Shown: positions 16,775 through 25,619, counted from the first letter of the stretch. The stretch is DNA of 64,000 nucleotides from Nitratifractor salsuginis DSM 16511 (GCF_000186245.1 NC_014935.1:682001-746000); one strand, 5' to 3'. Notes: generated from the letters alone by a model not told the origin. A program made the numbers and translations.

Positions 16775-16928
16775 AGTTCGCCTTTTCGAGAAACTTCAAT
16801 GATTGGAGATTACCCAATTTTTAGGGGAGGGGCAAGGGAATAATCGAGTCGGGTGCTCCGGGCTGTGGCTTATGAGGGGAGATTGGATAAGATTTGGCTC
16901 AAAATAGAGAGGAAAAGGATGCTGACCG

Positions 16929-17729
16929 ATGGATAGAGAACTCTTTGCAATTTTCGGGAATCCCGTGGCCCACTCCCGCTCACCGCTGATGCACAACTAT
17001 ACTTTCCAAACCCTCGACTACCCTGCCTGCTATGGACGCTATCGGCTGGAAGAGGGGGAACGGCTGAGGGAAGTATTTTTGAAGTTGGGGCTGAAGGGGG
17101 CCAACATCACGGTTCCGCATAAAGAGCACGCCTACCGGGCCTGCGATGAATTGGACGATTTCGCCCGAAAAGTGGGGGCGGTCAATACCATCGTCCTGCG
17201 CGATGGAAAGCTCCACGGCTACAACACCGACGCTCCCGGCTTTTTGCGGGTCGTAGAAGAGTTCGGCGGGGGCAAAAGGGTGCTCTTCCTCGGAGCGGGC
17301 GGTACGGCGGCATCGACGGCGATGATTTTGAGGGAAGCGGGCTATGAGGTGACAATCCTTAACCGCAGCGCAGGGAGGCTTGAGTCTTTCAAGGAGCAGG
17401 GTTTCGCCGCCTATACCTGGGAAGAGTTTGCCCCCGGAGCGTATGACCTGATCGTCAATATGAGCTCCGCCGGATTGGAGGATGAGAGCCTCCCGGCGCC
17501 GAGAGAGATCCTGGAACCACTATTGCGCCGCGCGTCGGGAGCCCTGGATGTGATTTACGGCAAAGAGACTCCCTTTTTGCGTCTGGCCCGCTCTCTGGGG
17601 GTGCGGAGCAAAGACGGAAGCGAAATGCTCCTCTACCAGGGAGTGATCGCTTTCGACTATTTCACCGAAGGGCATTTTGATCTCGAAAAGATAGAAAAGG
17701 CTATGCGGGAGAGTTTCTTTCTGGATTAA
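16929..17729 (+). CDS. aroE: Shikimate dehydrogenase
   Basis: 266 aa. Reduces 3-dehydroshikimate with NADPH in the chorismate pathway. Substrate motifs: NPVAHSRSPLMHN at residues 9-21, NITVPHKE with catalytic Lys, and NTDAPGF. The NADP loop is FLGAGGTAAST (about 120-130), followed by LNRSAGR. The ATG follows AAAAGGATG. It ends in a 4-base convergent overlap with the toxin gene. Confidence 0.93.
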   Translation: MDRELFAIFGNPVAHSRSPLMHNYTFQTLDYPACYGRYRLEEGERLREVFLKLGLKGANITVPHKEHAYRACDELDDFARKVGAVNTIVLRDGKLHGYNTDAPGFLRVVEEFGGGKRVLFLGAGGTAASTAMILREAGYEVTILNRSAGRLESFKEQGFAAYTWEEFAPGAYDLIVNMSSAGLEDESLPAPREILEPLLRRASGALDVIYGKETPFLRLARSLGVRSKDGSEMLLYQGVIAFDYFTEGHFDLEKIEKAMRESFFLD

Positions 17730-18082
17730 AAAGTTCCGACTCCCAGATGGAGGCAGAGTTTTTGTTCCACCTCTTTGAGCTCCCGGGGAGTCAGGACAGT
17801 CAGGCATCGGCTCAGATCGATGCGGCTGAGATCCAATGTGCAGAGTTCGTTGATGCATATTTCGCTGTCTTGAAGCAGATGGTCCCTTGCCTTGAGGACC
17901 ACCCGCAGGGAGCCTCCGCTGATCCAGCTTGTCAGAGGAAGGAGGGTTACCCCTTTGAAAGCCACTTTGTCGATAACTCTATTGGCGATATCGTTTTGAA
18001 TGATCAGTGCAGGCCGGACCTTGCCAAATTCACTGTTGTATTTCTTTCCGAAATTAACCAGATAGATTTCGCCTCGTTTCAT
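17726..18082 (-). CDS. PemK/MazF-type toxin
   Basis: 118 aa. Starts MKRGEIYLVNFGKK and carries GKVRPALIIQND, the MazF/PemK fold signature; toxins of this class are ribosome-independent or ribosome-linked endoribonucleases. The antitoxin gene precedes it with a 4-base ATGA overlap, the usual type II order. The 3' end overlaps aroE by four bases. Activity is inferred from family only. Confidence 0.8.
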   Translation of the reverse strand: MKRGEIYLVNFGKKYNSEFGKVRPALIIQNDIANRVIDKVAFKGVTLLPLTSWISGGSLRVVLKARDHLLQDSEICINELCTLDLSRIDLSRCLTVLTPRELKEVEQKLCLHLGVGTF

Positions 18083-18330
18083 CGACCGAGATCCTCCGCC
18101 ACACTTTCAATCTCCAAAAACTCTTCATAAGCTTCCTCGTTGAGCGCTTGGGCATTTTCCAGCAGGTAGAGCTCCTCTTCGAGTTTGCTGCGAAGCTGTT
18201 TATAGAGGGCATAAGGAATGACGACACTCTTGGCGATATGCCGCTTGGCGTCTTCGATCAGGGTTACTTCGGTAGCGTTGGTTACGATCGACGGCTTCTT
18301 CACTACGTCACTTACGGTGATATATTTCAT
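18079..18330 (-). CDS. Putative antitoxin of the PemK/MazF pair
   Basis: 83 aa. The N-terminal half (MKYITVSDVVKKPSIVTNA) looks like a small DNA-binding or Phd-type fold; the acidic C-terminus (residues 50-83, LNEEAYEEFLEIESVAEDL) is suited to wrapping the toxin. No precise family is recognised. Assignment rests on size, overlap and position directly before the toxin gene. It probably autoregulates from the AT-rich stretch at 18335-18366. Confidence 0.65.
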   Translation of the reverse strand: MKYITVSDVVKKPSIVTNATEVTLIEDAKRHIAKSVVIPYALYKQLRSKLEEELYLLENAQALNEEAYEEFLEIESVAEDLGR

Positions 18331-18366
18331 CGTTTTACCTTTTTATTCTTTGTATATATTATACCA

Positions 18367-19275
18367 TTATTTATGTTTTTCTTTGAGGATCCCGGAGAGA
18401 GGATAGAGCTGCGGGATCTCGCCCTTTTGAAGCATTTTCAAAAAGAGATCCACCCCTTTGGGTTCATTGCCGTTTCCGTGTACCAGAATGATGGAGCCAG
18501 GCCTGGGCCTTTGGCCCTTGGCCAGCCAGGCATTGCTGCCAATGGTGATGAGCCCGAGTCGGGTAACCGTTTCGACGCTGCGCCGATCGGAAACCAGCCC
18601 GGGGAAACGGAAGAAAATCGAAGGGGTGACGCCGTGCTCCAGCAGGCTCTTTTCGAGGGTCAGCACATCCTCCGTCAAATTCTCCTCGGGTGAGAGGACG
18701 AAATTCTCTCTCATAGGCTTGCCGGGATGGTAGTGGTGCCAGGCGGTGTGGTTGCCCCAGGTGATCGCCAGGTCGCCCTTTTCTTTCCAGGATTTGAATT
18801 GCGCGAAGGCATTCGGATGTTTGTCAATCCAGCGCTTGGTAATGAAAAGGGTCACCGGCACCGGATGGGGGAAACGGTCGATGAGGGCTTCATAGAGCCG
18901 CTGCTCAAAACCCTTTTTGGACGAGGGGCAGAGATCGGTCGTAAGATAGAGCCCGTTTTGAGCGTGGGTAATGCCGTCGTTTTGCAGGGGATGAGGCGGG
19001 GCGGATGCAGCCCTCAGGAGGCGATGGTAGCGGGAGTCGGCGGGGCAGGGAACTCTGTGTATATCGTTCTCTCGGAGCACACGGGTTTTGAGCGTCTCGG
19101 GATGCACCGTCAGAAGCATCGGACGGCCCTGGAGCTGAAAGCTTCTCAGGGCTTCCAGCACCGTTCCTTCTTGTCGAAAACAGAAATGCGTAGGCTTGTA
19201 ATGGGTGACAGACACTGCTCCAAGCGATGAGAGAAGGAGCAAAAGGATTGTAAACGTTTTGATGGGAGGCTCCAT
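18367..19275 (-). CDS. Exported polysaccharide deacetylase-like protein
   Basis: 302 aa. Signal peptide about 1-20 (MEPPIKTFTILLLLLSSLGA). The fold resembles NodB/polysaccharide deacetylases, with LYLTTDLCPSSKKGFE (Asp in the usual first motif), LAITWGNHTAWHHYHP (GNHTxxH-like), FFRFPG and ILVHGNG. Such enzymes remove acetyl groups from glycans, or act on carbohydrate esters, outside the cytoplasm. The ATG at 19275 was chosen because a signal peptide begins there; upstream frame is open but not conserved. Divergent from the U32 gene. Confidence 0.7.
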   Translation of the reverse strand: MEPPIKTFTILLLLLSSLGAVSVTHYKPTHFCFRQEGTVLEALRSFQLQGRPMLLTVHPETLKTRVLRENDIHRVPCPADSRYHRLLRAASAPPHPLQNDGITHAQNGLYLTTDLCPSSKKGFEQRLYEALIDRFPHPVPVTLFITKRWIDKHPNAFAQFKSWKEKGDLAITWGNHTAWHHYHPGKPMRENFVLSPEENLTEDVLTLEKSLLEHGVTPSIFFRFPGLVSDRRSVETVTRLGLITIGSNAWLAKGQRPRPGSIILVHGNGNEPKGVDLFLKMLQKGEIPQLYPLSGILKEKHK

Positions 19276-19326
19276 TTGGATAAAATATCCCAATTTTATC
19301 ACGCCTGAGCGCAAGAGGGAAAATCT

Positions 19327-20661
19327 ATGGACAAAGTGGAACTGCTCGCCCCCGCGGGCAATCTGGAAAAACTCAAAATCGCCATCAACTACGGGGCCGA
19401 TGCCGTCTATGGCGGCACGAGTACCTTCAGCCTGCGGATCCGCAGCGGCAAAGAGTTTGACCTGGACTCTTTCAAAGCCGGCATCGACTATGCCCACGAA
19501 CGGGGCAAGAAGGTCTATGTCACCATCAACGGCTTTCCTTTCAACTCCCAGCTGAAACTTTACGAAAACCATTTGGCCAAGATGCGTGAACTGGGGCCTG
19601 ACGCCTTCATCGTCTCCAGCCCCGGCGTGATCCGGATGGCACGCAAAGTCGCCCCCGAGATCCCCATCCACCTCTCCACCCAGGCCAATGTGATGAATGC
19701 GATGGATGCGGCGGTCTACTACGATATGGGGGTGCGCCGGATCATCGCGGCACGGGAGATCAGCCTAAAAGATTGCGAAGCGATCAAAAAGGAGCTGCCG
19801 GATCTGGAGCTGGAGATCTTCGTCCACGGCTCGATGTGTTTCGCCTACAGCGGGCGCTGCCTTATCTCGGCCCTGCAGACGGGGCGGGTCCCCAACCGGG
19901 GCAGCTGCGCCAACGACTGCCGTTTTCCCTACGAGATCTACGCCCACAATCCCGAGAGCGGCACCACCTTCAAACTCGAAGAGGAGACAGAGATCGGCAC
20001 CTACATTATGAACGCCAAGGATATGAACCTGGCGAGCCATATCGACGAGATCCTCTCCAGCGGCGTCATCGATTCGCTCAAGATCGAGGGGCGGACCAAA
20101 TCCCCCTATTATGTGGCCACCGTCACCCGGGCCTACCGCCAAGCGATCGACGATTACTACGCCGGCGTCTTCGAGGCGGAGCGCTACCAAAAGGAGCTGC
20201 ATACCACTCAGAACCGGGGCTTCACCGACGCTTATCTCATCAGCCGCCCCTTCGAGCGCCACGATACCCAGTCCCAGGGCTTCACAATCCAGGAGGGGAC
20301 CCATCAGGTGGCGGCGCTGGTGGGCGAAGAGGGAACCACCTGGCGCTGCAAGGACAAGACCTGTGTCGGCGACCGGCTGGAGATCGTGCTGCCGGTAGGC
20401 GCGACCCTGCAGGAGGTGGAGAACGAATACGGCAAGGTCGAGCTGGGAGAAGAGGGCAAATGGTGGCTGACGATCAAAAAGATCGTCGCCCTTTCGGGTA
20501 AAGAGTTTGAGTGCATCCACAGCGGCGATCTAAATGATATAATACTGCCGACGAAATTCCCGGGATATACGATTTTGCGCCGGGACATTCGGGAAGCCCG
20601 GGCTAAAAAGGGTTTGACCCCCGAGCCTCAAGCCATTCAGCGACGGGAAGAGAAGTACTGA
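19327..20661 (+). CDS. U32 family peptidase / tRNA hydroxylation protein (TrhP/YegQ-like)
   Basis: 444 aa. N-terminal LLAPAGNLEKLKIAINYGADAVYGG and STQANVMN are U32 signatures. Four Cys in GSMCFAYSGRC and RGSCANDC fit the Fe-S cluster reported for U32 proteins that work with tRNA or rRNA hydroxylation (TrhP, RlhA) or ubiquinone hydroxylation (UbiU/V). The length and the C-terminal barrel fit the YegQ/TrhP type, linked to 5-hydroxyuridine synthesis at tRNA U34. Protease activity is doubtful for this group. It is followed by purE after 23 bases. Confidence 0.8.
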   Translation: MDKVELLAPAGNLEKLKIAINYGADAVYGGTSTFSLRIRSGKEFDLDSFKAGIDYAHERGKKVYVTINGFPFNSQLKLYENHLAKMRELGPDAFIVSSPGVIRMARKVAPEIPIHLSTQANVMNAMDAAVYYDMGVRRIIAAREISLKDCEAIKKELPDLELEIFVHGSMCFAYSGRCLISALQTGRVPNRGSCANDCRFPYEIYAHNPESGTTFKLEEETEIGTYIMNAKDMNLASHIDEILSSGVIDSLKIEGRTKSPYYVATVTRAYRQAIDDYYAGVFEAERYQKELHTTQNRGFTDAYLISRPFERHDTQSQGFTIQEGTHQVAALVGEEGTTWRCKDKTCVGDRLEIVLPVGATLQEVENEYGKVELGEEGKWWLTIKKIVALSGKEFECIHSGDLNDIILPTKFPGYTILRRDIREARAKKGLTPEPQAIQRREEKY

Positions 20662-20684
20662 AGAGATAAAAAAGAAGGATAGTA

Positions 20685-21179
20685 ATGAAATTCGTTTCCA
20701 TCATCATCGGGAGCAAGAGCGATTACGAAGTGATGAAAGAATGCGCCGAGACCTTCAAGAAATTCGGCGTACCCTACGAGCTGATCATCTCTTCGGCCCA
20801 CCGCTCTCCCGAGCGGACCAAGCATTACATCAAAGAGGCGGAAGAGAAGGGGGCCCAGGCCTTCATCGCCGCGGCGGGTATGGCGGCTCATCTGGCCGGA
20901 GCCGTAGCGGCGGCGACGACCAAACCGGTGATCGGTGTGCCGATGGCCAGCGGAGAGCTCCGGGGCGAGGATGCCTTGCTGAGCACCGTGATGATGCCCG
21001 CCGGTATGCCCGTAGGCACCGTCGCCATCGGCAAAGCCGGAGCCGTCAACGCCGCTTATATGGCCATCCAGATCCTAGCACTCAGCGACGACGAACTGCG
21101 GGTCAAGCTCCAGGAAGACCGGGTGAGCAAAGCCAAGAAGGTGGAATTGGATTCTAAGGAGATCGAAGTCATTTTGTGA
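20685..21179 (+). CDS. purE: N5-carboxyaminoimidazole ribonucleotide mutase
   Basis: 164 aa, the class I PurE length. Moves the carboxyl group of N5-CAIR to carbon 4 in purine synthesis. Motifs: [22 protein letters not shown] with catalytic His, [14 protein letters not shown], and VPMASG. Ribosome site AAGAAGGA precedes the ATG. A terminator with a 7-bp GC stem follows. purH is elsewhere in the window. Confidence 0.95.
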   Translation: MKFVSIIIGSKSDYEVMKECAETFKKFGVPYELIISSAHRSPERTKHYIKEAEEKGAQAFIAAAGMAAHLAGAVAAATTKPVIGVPMASGELRGEDALLSTVMMPAGMPVGTVAIGKAGAVNAAYMAIQILALSDDELRVKLQEDRVSKAKKVELDSKEIEVIL

Positions 21180-21192
21180 CTTCGATCTCCTT

Positions 21193-21234
21193 GAATGAGG
21201 AATGAGTAATGAGTAATGAGGAACGAGGAATTTA
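21193..21234. repeat. 7-bp-periodic repeat, left arm
   Basis: Units GAATGAG, GAATGAG, TAATGAG, TAATGAG, GAACGAG, GAATTTA directly after purE. The right arm at 21303-21330 is a near inverted complement, so the whole gap can fold as one nested palindrome around the terminator. Confidence 0.8.
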
Positions 21235-21240
21235 GGATTG

Positions 21241-21264
21241 CCCGGGCCTAAGCCCGGGCTTTTT
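21241..21264 (+). terminator. purE terminator
   Basis: CCCGGGC, loop CTAA, GCCCGGG, then CTTTTT. A second hairpin, GCTTTAC-GACA-GTAAAGC (21274-21291), follows it. Confidence 0.8.
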
Positions 21265-21302
21265 ATAATAAAAGCTTTACGACAGTAAAGCCTACAATAA
21301 TT

Positions 21303-21330
21303 CCTCATTCTTCATTCCTAACTCCTCATT
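21303..21330. repeat. 7-bp-periodic repeat, right arm
   Basis: Units CCTCATT, CTTCATT, CCTAACT, CCTCATT. Roughly the reverse complement of the left arm at 21193-21234. Confidence 0.75.
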
Positions 21331-21353
21331 TATTCGACTGAAAGGAGAATACT

Positions 21354-21611
21354 ATGGAAGAGAAGAAAAAGCCCTCCAAAACCGTTGTGCTCTTTACCTC
21401 TCCGAGCTGCATCTGGTGTACGCGGGCGAAGAATCATTTCCGCAAGCACAAGGTGCGTTTCAAAGAGATCGACATCACCAAAGACCGCAAAGCGGCCAAG
21501 GATTGTGAACGCCACAGCTGCCGCGGGGTGCCGGTGGTCCTCATCGGCAGTCAATGGATCTGCGGATTCGACCAGGCCAAAATCGACAAACTTTTAGGAA
21601 TAGCATCATAA
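21354..21611 (+). CDS. Glutaredoxin-family protein
   Basis: 85 aa with a thioredoxin-like pattern: [19 protein letters not shown] gives a CxxC active site at about residues 17-20, then [17 protein letters not shown] with the cis-Pro. A glutaredoxin/NrdH-type dithiol reductase in the cytosol is likely. Extra Cys residues at about 50 and 55 are unusual. The stop shares its last base with the glyQ ATG. Confidence 0.8.
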   Translation: MEEKKKPSKTVVLFTSPSCIWCTRAKNHFRKHKVRFKEIDITKDRKAAKDCERHSCRGVPVVLIGSQWICGFDQAKIDKLLGIAS

Positions 21612-22504
21612 TGAACCCCAACGCCATCACCTTCTCCGACCTTCTCCTCAAGCTCCAGCAATATTGGGCGGCCCAGGGCTGCACCATTGTCCAACCCTAT
21701 GACCTGCCCGCCGGGGCGGGGACCTTTCATCCCGCCACGCTGCTGCGCTCGCTTGACTCGACTCCCTGGGCTACCGCCTATGTAGCCCCCAGCCGCCGTC
21801 CCACCGACGGGCGCTACGGGGAGAACCCCAACCGTCTGGGCGCCTATTACCAGTTCCAGGTGCTCATCAAGCCCTCGCCTGATAATATCCAGGATCTTTA
21901 CCTCAAATCCCTGGAGTATCTGGGGCTCAGGCTCCAGGATCACGACATCCGCTTTGTCGAAGACAACTGGGAATCCCCGACGCTGGGGGCCTGGGGCTTG
22001 GGCTGGGAAGTCTGGCTCGATGGAATGGAAGTGACCCAGTTTACCTACTTCCAGCAAGTCGGCGGTCTGCCCTGCGATCCGGTGGCCGTGGAGATCACCT
22101 ACGGTACCGAGCGCCTGGCGATGTATCTGCAGGGGGTCGAGTCGGTCTTCGATATCGTCTGGAACCGCAAAGGCGACGAAGTGGTCACCTATGCCGACGT
22201 CCACAAAGAGAGCGAATATGAATTCTCCAAATACCATTTCGAAGTGGCCGATACCGAGATGCTCTTCCGTCACTTCGACGATGCCAGCAACGAGTGCCGC
22301 CGCTGCCTGGAGGCGGGGCTGCCCCTGCCGGCTTACGACCAGTGTATGATCGCTTCGCATACCTTCAACGTCCTCGATGCCCGTAAAGCGATCAGCCAGG
22401 CCCAGCGCCAAAATTACATCCTCAAGATCCGGGACCTGGCCAAGGGGTGTGCCGAGCTCTATAAAGCCCAGGAACCGGAACGTTTGAAGAGAGTTAAGAG
22501 CTGA
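21611..22504 (+). CDS. glyQ: Glycyl-tRNA synthetase alpha subunit
   Basis: 297 aa. Catalytic subunit of the bacterial heterotetrameric GlyRS, which charges tRNA-Gly; the beta subunit gene glyS is at 34451-36505. Motifs: [56 protein letters not shown] and [13 protein letters not shown] are highly conserved. ATG 21611 fits conserved starts. The 3' end is followed by a heptad run. Confidence 0.95.
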   Translation: MNPNAITFSDLLLKLQQYWAAQGCTIVQPYDLPAGAGTFHPATLLRSLDSTPWATAYVAPSRRPTDGRYGENPNRLGAYYQFQVLIKPSPDNIQDLYLKSLEYLGLRLQDHDIRFVEDNWESPTLGAWGLGWEVWLDGMEVTQFTYFQQVGGLPCDPVAVEITYGTERLAMYLQGVESVFDIVWNRKGDEVVTYADVHKESEYEFSKYHFEVADTEMLFRHFDDASNECRRCLEAGLPLPAYDQCMIASHTFNVLDARKAISQAQRQNYILKIRDLAKGCAELYKAQEPERLKRVKS

Positions 22505-22522
22505 GCGTCGAAGTAGATGATA

Positions 22523-22550
22523 GATTTTGGATTATGGATTTTGAATTGGA
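22523..22550. repeat. 7-bp-periodic degenerate repeat
   Basis: GATTTTG, GATTATG, GATTTTG, AATTGGA in the 55-base gap between glyQ and the Nif3-like gene. The periodicity extends a little upstream (AAGTAGA, TGATAGA in the shifted phase). Confidence 0.7.
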
Positions 22551-22559
22551 AGCGGTTTT

Positions 22560-23282
22560 ATGAAAATTCGTGACATTCTCGACTATCTGAATGAACTGAG
22601 TCCTCTGGAACTCCAGGAGAAATGGGACAACAGCGGCCTGATCGTCGGGCATCCGGAGCGCAGCGTCGAAGAGGTCGTGGTTTCCCTGGATCTGGATGAT
22701 GCAATGATCGATTCGGCCCCGGAGAGGGCGCTTTTTGTCGTACACCATCCCCTGATCTTCGGGAAATTGACGGATCTCGATTTTCGCCGTTATCCCGCCG
22801 ATCTGATCGAGAAGCTTATCCGCAAAGGGCAGTCGCTCATCGCGATGCATACCAATTTCGACCAGACCCATCTCAACCGCTATGTATTTACCGAGGTTCT
22901 GGGCCTGGAGCCAGAGCGGGAAGAGCCCTTTTTGTGTGAAGCGCGGGTGGATTGGAGCCTGGAGGAGCTGCAGGGGCGCTTGCGGGAAGCCTTCGGCCTG
23001 AAGGTGCTGCGGATGGTCGCCCCCAGAGAGCGAATCGGCTCGGTGGCCCTCTGTACCGGGTCCGGAGCTTCGCTGATGGACCGGGTGGAGGCCGAATGTT
23101 TCCTGACCGGCGATATCAAATACCACGATGCGATGAAAGCGATGAGCCAGGGGCTGATGATGGTGGATATCGGCCATTGGGAGAGCGAACGTTTTTTCGC
23201 CGAACTTATGGCGGTACAATTGAAAACTCTGCCGATTTCGGTTATAATCTCGCCATCGAAAAATCCGTTCACCCTCGCGTGA
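22560..23282 (+). CDS. Nif3-like dinuclear metal centre protein (YbgI family)
   Basis: 240 aa. KWDNSGLIVGHPERSVEEVV, FVVHHPLIF with paired His, HTNFDQTHLNRY and the C-terminal LTGDIKYHDAM and MVDIGHWESE match the Nif3/YbgI family, a cage-like hydrolase with two metal ions per subunit. The physiological substrate is not established. Adjacent zinc-ribbon and waaA genes are typical Campylobacterota neighbours. Confidence 0.85.
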   Translation: MKIRDILDYLNELSPLELQEKWDNSGLIVGHPERSVEEVVVSLDLDDAMIDSAPERALFVVHHPLIFGKLTDLDFRRYPADLIEKLIRKGQSLIAMHTNFDQTHLNRYVFTEVLGLEPEREEPFLCEARVDWSLEELQGRLREAFGLKVLRMVAPRERIGSVALCTGSGASLMDRVEAECFLTGDIKYHDAMKAMSQGLMMVDIGHWESERFFAELMAVQLKTLPISVIISPSKNPFTLA

Positions 23283-23330
23283 GCGTAGAGCGGAATCCAC
23301 TGCAGAACCTCCCATCCAAAAGGATAACCA

Positions 23331-24056
23331 TTGAACCAACATCTCAAAGAGCTGATCGAACTCTCCCGTATCGACAACGAGCTTGATCGTTTTGCCCCTC
23401 AGATCGAAGCGGCACAGAAAAAAGTCGCCAAAGAGGAGAAAAAGGTCGAAGCGGTCCAAAACGAGATCGACACCCTCCGCCAGCAGATCCAGGAGAGCCG
23501 GGACAAGATCGCCAGCTATGAAGAGCAGATCAGCGCCCTGAGCCAGCAACTCCAGGATATTCAGAAAAAGGGAAAGGATATCTCCACCGAAAAGGAGATG
23601 AAAGCCCTTCAGATCGAAGAGGAGATTGCCAAGGAGAAGCTCACCTTCGCCAACGAGGAGATCGAGCGCCTCAATAAGGTGATCGAGACCAAAAGCGCCC
23701 TGCTCGAAGAGAAAGAGGCGGAACTGGCCCAGCTGAGTGAAGAGCTCGAATCGGTCAAAGCCGACGTCGATCAGGAGCTTCAAGCGATCGAGAAGGAGAA
23801 GGAAGGGCTCTACAAAGCCCGTGAAGAGATCATCCGCAAGATGGATCAGAAGATCCTCTCCTTCTATGAGAAGATCCGCAAATGGGCCGGTAACAGCGCC
23901 GTGGTTCCCGTGCGCAAGCAGGCGTGCTATGGCTGCTACCTCAAGATCAGCGACAAGACCTACTCCGACGTGATCCGCGGCGAAGAGATCGTCACCTGCC
24001 CCCACTGCGGACGGATTCTCTACCTGGAAGAGGTGGAGGCGGCCCCCGAGGCCTGA
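23331..24056 (+). CDS. Coiled-coil zinc-ribbon protein (HP0958/FlgZ-like)
   Basis: 241 aa. Residues about 20-170 are an almost continuous coiled coil with many Glu/Lys/Gln. Residues about 200-232 form a C4 zinc ribbon: CYGCYLKI then CPHCGRILY. The architecture matches Helicobacter HP0958, which stabilises RpoN and aids flagellar expression, though the DNA- or RNA-related role may vary. It starts with TTG behind AAAAGGATAACCA. It is immediately followed by waaA. Confidence 0.8.
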   Translation: MNQHLKELIELSRIDNELDRFAPQIEAAQKKVAKEEKKVEAVQNEIDTLRQQIQESRDKIASYEEQISALSQQLQDIQKKGKDISTEKEMKALQIEEEIAKEKLTFANEEIERLNKVIETKSALLEEKEAELAQLSEELESVKADVDQELQAIEKEKEGLYKAREEIIRKMDQKILSFYEKIRKWAGNSAVVPVRKQACYGCYLKISDKTYSDVIRGEEIVTCPHCGRILYLEEVEAAPEA

Positions 24057-24063
24057 TGCGGCC

Positions 24064-25230
24064 TTGTTCACCTGCTGCTATACGCTGCTGAGCGCCATTC
24101 TCTGGCTCGCGGCACTCCCTTTTTTACTTCTTTTCTCCTTCAAAAAGAAATACCGACGATCGATCCCCGCCCGCTTTTTTCTCTGGAAAAACCCGCCTCT
24201 GCGGGAAGGGGGGATCTGGTTTCACGTCTGCAGCTTCGGTGAAGCGAGGGGCGTAGCCCCTCTGGTGGAGCGCTTCGCTCCCGAGCTGCGCCGGATGAGT
24301 GCGACGACCCAGACCGGGTTTGAGAGCATCGCCTCCCTGGCGCCGGAGCAGAGCCGTTATTTGCCCTTCGAACCGCTGCTCTGGCTCTGGGTCAAGCCCC
24401 AGAAAGCCTTGGTGGTGATGGAGGCGGAGCTCTGGTATCTCCTCTTTACCGTGGCCAAGAGGCGGGGTGCGCCTACCTTTTTGATCAATGCCCGCATCAG
24501 CGACCGCTCCTGGCCCGGCTATCGGCGTTTTGCCTGGTTCTACCGCCGTATCTTCGCCCGCATCGACCGCATCTTCGCTCAGAGTGAAAAGGACAGGGAA
24601 CGTCTGGAAGCTCTGGGGGCACGCAATGTGGAGGTGACCGGCAACATCAAACTGGCCCAGAGGCCGCAGCCGACAAGGCAGCTTCCCAAGCCCGAAGGCT
24701 ACCTGGTCTGCGCCGCCAGTACCCACGAAGGGGAGGAGGGGGCGGTTCTGGAAGCTTTCAGGGAGCTCAAAGCCCTGCGCCCCGAGGCGAAATTGCTCGT
24801 CGTTCCCCGTCATCCGGAGCGTTTCGACAAGGTATGGCGGATGATGGAATCCTTCGCTAAGCTCCAGGCGTGGCAGGCGCGACGCTTCAGCCAGGGAGAA
24901 TCCCTGGAGGCCGATCTGATCCTGATGGATCGGATGGGGGAGCTGATCAACTGTTACGCCATCAGCGATCTGGTGGTCCTGGGCGGGGCCTTCGAACCCA
25001 TCGGAGGGCACAACGCCGTCGAAGCGGCCCAATTCGGTATGCCGATCATCAGCGGGCCCCACTATTTCAATCAGGAAGAGCTATTCGCCGGGATCGAAGG
25101 GATCACGATCGCTCCCAAAGAAGAGCTGGCTGAAGTTCTGCGCTACCCCAAACTCCTGGAGCCGACCCGCCTCAAAGTCCGAGGGGATGCTCTGGAGCGT
25201 ATCGAAAAGGAGATCCGAAATGTTTTATGA
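24064..25230 (+). CDS. waaA: 3-deoxy-D-manno-octulosonic acid transferase
   Basis: 388 aa. Transfers Kdo from CMP-Kdo to lipid A at the inner membrane. An N-terminal hydrophobic anchor (2-27) precedes WFHVCSFGEARGVAPL, AELWYLL, FLINARISDRSWPGY, VTGNIKLAQRP, and the C-terminal glycosyltransferase segment LGGAFEPIGGHNAVEAAQFG. The only in-frame start before the anchor is TTG 24064, eight bases after the preceding stop. The 3' end overlaps the DUF167 gene. kdsB, which makes the donor, is also in this window. Confidence 0.9.
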   Translation: MFTCCYTLLSAILWLAALPFLLLFSFKKKYRRSIPARFFLWKNPPLREGGIWFHVCSFGEARGVAPLVERFAPELRRMSATTQTGFESIASLAPEQSRYLPFEPLLWLWVKPQKALVVMEAELWYLLFTVAKRRGAPTFLINARISDRSWPGYRRFAWFYRRIFARIDRIFAQSEKDRERLEALGARNVEVTGNIKLAQRPQPTRQLPKPEGYLVCAASTHEGEEGAVLEAFRELKALRPEAKLLVVPRHPERFDKVWRMMESFAKLQAWQARRFSQGESLEADLILMDRMGELINCYAISDLVVLGGAFEPIGGHNAVEAAQFGMPIISGPHYFNQEELFAGIEGITIAPKEELAEVLRYPKLLEPTRLKVRGDALERIEKEIRNVL

Positions 25231-25516
25231 GATCAGAGGAGAGCTTGCCTCCCTCAAAATCAAAGCCCAGCCCGGCGCCAGCCGCAGCGAATTCGCCGGG
25301 CTTTACGGTGATGAAGCGATCAAAGTGCGTATCGCCGCGGCGGCGGTGGAAGGAGCGGCCAACAAGGAGTTGGTCAAGTTCCTTTCCAAAGCCTTCAAAG
25401 TGCCTAAAAGTTCCATCCGTTTCAAAAGCGGGGAGACGGCGAAGATCAAGGTGGTGGAATTTCCTTATTCTGAGAAATTCAAAGAATTTCTCGAAAAATT
25501 AGAAGATAGAAATTAG
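25220..25516 (+). CDS. DUF167/YggU family protein
   Basis: 98 aa. KIKAQPGASRSEFAGLYGDEAIKVRIAA and AANKELVKFLSKAFKVPKSSI match the DUF167/YggU family, whose function is unknown. ATG 25220 overlaps the waaA stop. The last residues (KLEDRN) are encoded by a 7-bp-periodic run, so the C-terminus may have been extended or replaced by repeat DNA. Confidence 0.85.
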   Translation: MFYEIRGELASLKIKAQPGASRSEFAGLYGDEAIKVRIAAAAVEGAANKELVKFLSKAFKVPKSSIRFKSGETAKIKVVEFPYSEKFKEFLEKLEDRN

Positions 25517-25528
25517 AAATGAGAAATT
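25501..25528. repeat. 7-bp-periodic repeat spanning a stop codon
   Basis: AGAAGAT, AGAAATT, AGAAATG, AGAAATT. It begins inside the DUF167 coding end and runs past its stop at 25514-25516. Confidence 0.75.
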
Positions 25529-25535
25529 TTGGTTT

Positions 25536-25556
25536 GCGTTGCTTGGCAACGCTTTT
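25536..25556 (+). terminator. Hairpin terminator after the DUF167 gene
   Basis: GCGTTGC-TTG-GCAACGC followed by TTTT. The same stem sequence recurs at 26396-26412, after the next gene. Confidence 0.7.
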
Positions 25557-25619
25557 ACTTGCGACGTGAGGGGCGAAGCCCTGTGCTCGCGACTTGCGAC
25601 TAATATTTGAAGGATTTTT

